From Kiritimatiellota bacterium (GTDB lineage Bacteria; Verrucomicrobiota; Kiritimatiellia; JAAZAB01), in NCBI GenBank assembly GCA_008636095.1, contig VSJD01000292.1, positions 1-17,899 on the forward strand: DNA of 17,899 bases. Reading direction: 5' to 3'. A program made the translations under genes and the position numbers. Below, piece after piece: positions 16,123 to 17,899 of this stretch (positions are counted from its first letter, which is position 1; each line of letters begins with the position of its first letter). Below the pieces are notes generated by a model that was given only the letters and a program-made list of their open reading frames with translations, was not told the origin of the DNA and ran no database searches.

Positions 16123-17899
16123 ATGAATAATTGGTACAAGCACTGCTACGCACGACTTCTTATCGATAACCATATCAGCGAGGACGATCCTGCTTTCATG
16201 ACGAAGTTCGATCCCGCACAGTATGCGGCGATGGCGAAGAAGGCCGGCGTTGAATCGTCAATGGTTTACGCCGTCTGTCACAACGGCAACAGCTACTACC
16301 CCACGAAGGTTGGTCACATGCATGTGAACCTCAAGGGGCGCGACATCTTCGGTGAAACGGTGAATCTGCTCCGCAAGGCGGGAATCGTGCCCGTCGCGTA
16401 TTACACCAGCATTTATCACAACCATTCGGCAAAGAATCATCCGGCCTGGCGGGTGACAAACGCGAACGGCGGACAGCATGACGGACGCTACTGGTGGAGT
16501 TGTCCCAACAATGATGAATATGTCGCATTCACACTGGCGCAGATAGGAGAGGTGATCTCCTACGATGTTGACGGTATTTTCAACGATATGACTTTCTGGC
16601 CGGTCGTCTGTGTCTGCCAAAATTGCCGGACTAAATATTTGAAGGAAACAGGCCGGGAGATACCGGTTAAGCCCGACTGGCGGAGCAAGGCGTGGATAGA
16701 CTTTCAGCGCTTCCGCGAACGCTCGCTGGCAGTGTTCACGCAAAAAATCACGGACTTCATCAAATCGAAGAAAGCCATCACCGTGACTCATCAGACGAGC
16801 ACTGTGATGCACGGCTGGGTGCAGTCATATACCCTGGGGATTACCGCCGCATGTGACTATACCTCCGGCGATTTCTACGGTGGAAAATACCAGCACATCC
16901 TCGGCGCTAAAGTGCTCGCCGCGATTTCAAAGAACATGCCCTACGAGTTCATGACCTCCCGCTGTGTAAACTTGCGCGACCACACATCGATGAAATCCGA
17001 GGCTGAACTCACGGCGGAGGCGTCGGTGACCCTCGCCAATGCCGGCGCATATTTTTTCATTGATGCGATTAATCCGGACGGCACGCTTGAGAAGGATGTC
17101 TATGAACGGCTTGGCGCGGTAGCGCGGAAACTTGCGCCGTTTACGGCAGCCGTGAAACGCCATGTGCCGGACATCGTTGCGGATAAGGCGCTCTATTATT
17201 CGCCCTCTGCATATATAGATGAAAATGCCGAAACCGAAATCATGTGCGCCATTCCGGGCGGGAACCCCGCGGCGGAGGAAATTTCAGGGACATCCGTTTT
17301 TCTTGCGCGCGCGCATATTCCGTTTCGCGCGATATCGAACGAATCAATAAATTATAACGGTATAAACACGATCGTGATGAACAATATCATGTACACCACG
17401 CAAGCGGAGAACGATCGCATCCGCAAATTTGTCGAGGCGGGAGGCACGCTCGTCGCCACCGGCATGACATCCCTTTATGAGCCGGATGGCACCCATACCG
17501 GTGATTTTGGACTTGCCGATGTTTTTGGCGTTTCCTTCACCGGCGGAAACGCAAAACGCTTCCATTATCTTTCGTTTGTCGCTAAACACTGGCTAATATC
17601 CTGTTACGCGCGGGCGCCGCTTGTAAAGGCCAAGGAAGCCAAGCTGATCGCAAAAATTGCTGAACCGCTTTTTGATCCTGACGCTGAAAAGTACGCTTCC
17701 ATCCACAGCAATCCGCCGGGGATCATCACAGATTTCGCCGGCCTTACCGTAAATAAATACGGCAAGGGGCAATGCTTGTATCTCGCCTCGCCCGTTTTGT
17801 CGCTTCGGCAGAACGCCCAGCAGGCGTTTGGCACATGGCTTTTCAGCGAGTATTCGCCGTCATCCCTGGTTGTCGCGACCAACGCCCCGGAGTGCGTGG
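16123..17899 (+). CDS. GHL6-type putative glycoside hydrolase with beta-galactosidase trimerisation-like domain (3' end outside window)
   Basis: 592 codons to the window edge without a stop. GGAG at 16110-16113 lies 9 nt before the ATG. Residues about 1-260 resemble the hypothetical glycosyl hydrolase 6 barrel (WYKHCYARLLIDNHI, then MVYAVCHNGNSYYPTKVG, VPVAYYTSIYHN). A candidate catalytic aspartate is D155 in GIFNDMTFW. CVCQNC (163-168) gives a three-cysteine cluster common in this group. Residues about 350-560 look like the flavodoxin-like trimerisation domain of GH42-type beta-galactosidases (INTIVMNNIMYTT, IRKFVEAGGTLVATG). No signal peptide, so it probably acts on imported oligosaccharides. 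Alpha-L-fucosidase and beta-galactosidase relatives are both possible; the substrate is unknown. Confidence 0.8.
   Translation, partial: MNNWYKHCYARLLIDNHISEDDPAFMTKFDPAQYAAMAKKAGVESSMVYAVCHNGNSYYPTKVGHMHVNLKGRDIFGETVNLLRKAGIVPVAYYTSIYHNHSAKNHPAWRVTNANGGQHDGRYWWSCPNNDEYVAFTLAQIGEVISYDVDGIFNDMTFWPVVCVCQNCRTKYLKETGREIPVKPDWRSKAWIDFQRFRERSLAVFTQKITDFIKSKKAITVTHQTSTVMHGWVQSYTLGITAACDYTSGDFYGGKYQHILGAKVLAAISKNMPYEFMTSRCVNLRDHTSMKSEAELTAEASVTLANAGAYFFIDAINPDGTLEKDVYERLGAVARKLAPFTAAVKRHVPDIVADKALYYSPSAYIDENAETEIMCAIPGGNPAAEEISGTSVFLARAHIPFRAISNESINYNGINTIVMNNIMYTTQAENDRIRKFVEAGGTLVATGMTSLYEPDGTHTGDFGLADVFGVSFTGGNAKRFHYLSFVAKHWLISCYARAPLVKAKEAKLIAKIAEPLFDPDAEKYASIHSNPPGIITDFAGLTVNKYGKGQCLYLASPVLSLRQNAQQAFGTWLFSEYSPSSLVVATNAPECV

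Overview
The window looks like a chromosomal segment of a Gram-negative bacterium, probably a member of the PVC superphylum near Kiritimatiellota, Lentisphaerota or Verrucomicrobiota. This is an inference. It rests on a rod-shape (elongasome) operon, an LptD-type outer-membrane protein, a GlmU-like left-handed beta-helix protein next to glmM, a GHL6-type glycosidase, and a dense load of low-complexity hairpin repeats between genes of the kind I associate with environmental genomes of that group. No rRNA, tRNA, integrase, transposase or CRISPR array was seen.

Left part, minus strand (1-8749, transcribed right to left). From a strong sigma70-type promoter at 8782-8810 the order is mreB, mreC, mreD, mrdA (PBP2), rodA, an RNase E/G-family ribonuclease (rng) and an lptD/ostA-like gene cut by the window edge. 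MreB, MreC and MreD form the cytoskeletal and membrane scaffold, RodA is the glycan polymerase and PBP2 the transpeptidase of lateral-wall synthesis. The last gene ties the operon to lipopolysaccharide assembly. The mreB-mreC gap (144 nt) carries several hairpins, one of which encloses the mreC ribosome-binding site.

Middle, plus strand (8910-12629). A GlmU-like beta-helix protein, glmM (phosphoglucosamine mutase) and a TatD-family nuclease run away from mreB. The beta-helix protein and GlmM point to UDP-GlcNAc synthesis, which supplies peptidoglycan and lipid A, so the divergent 8750-8909 region may co-ordinate precursor supply with wall elongation.

Right part, plus strand (12831-17899). 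A malate/L-lactate dehydrogenase-family oxidoreductase, a glycerophosphodiester phosphodiesterase-family protein, a phosphomannose-isomerase-like cupin protein and a GHL6/beta-galactosidase-trimerisation-like glycosidase (cut by the window end) look like an accessory carbohydrate-use cluster of unknown substrate.

The most unusual aspect is the non-coding DNA. Most gene junctions hold degenerate arrays of short words, of exactly 7 nt at four or more sites, 8 nt at one and about 9-10 nt at another. They are often arranged as two facing arms, and the word differs at every site. A second class is G+C-rich compound hairpins bounded by GCCTGCCC. Two such elements have entered coding sequence: the C-terminal tail of MreC and the N-terminus of the beta-helix protein. 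An 18-bp triplet repeat also expands a loop of TatD, and the LptD-like protein has a gap-free duplication of roughly 95-110 residues.
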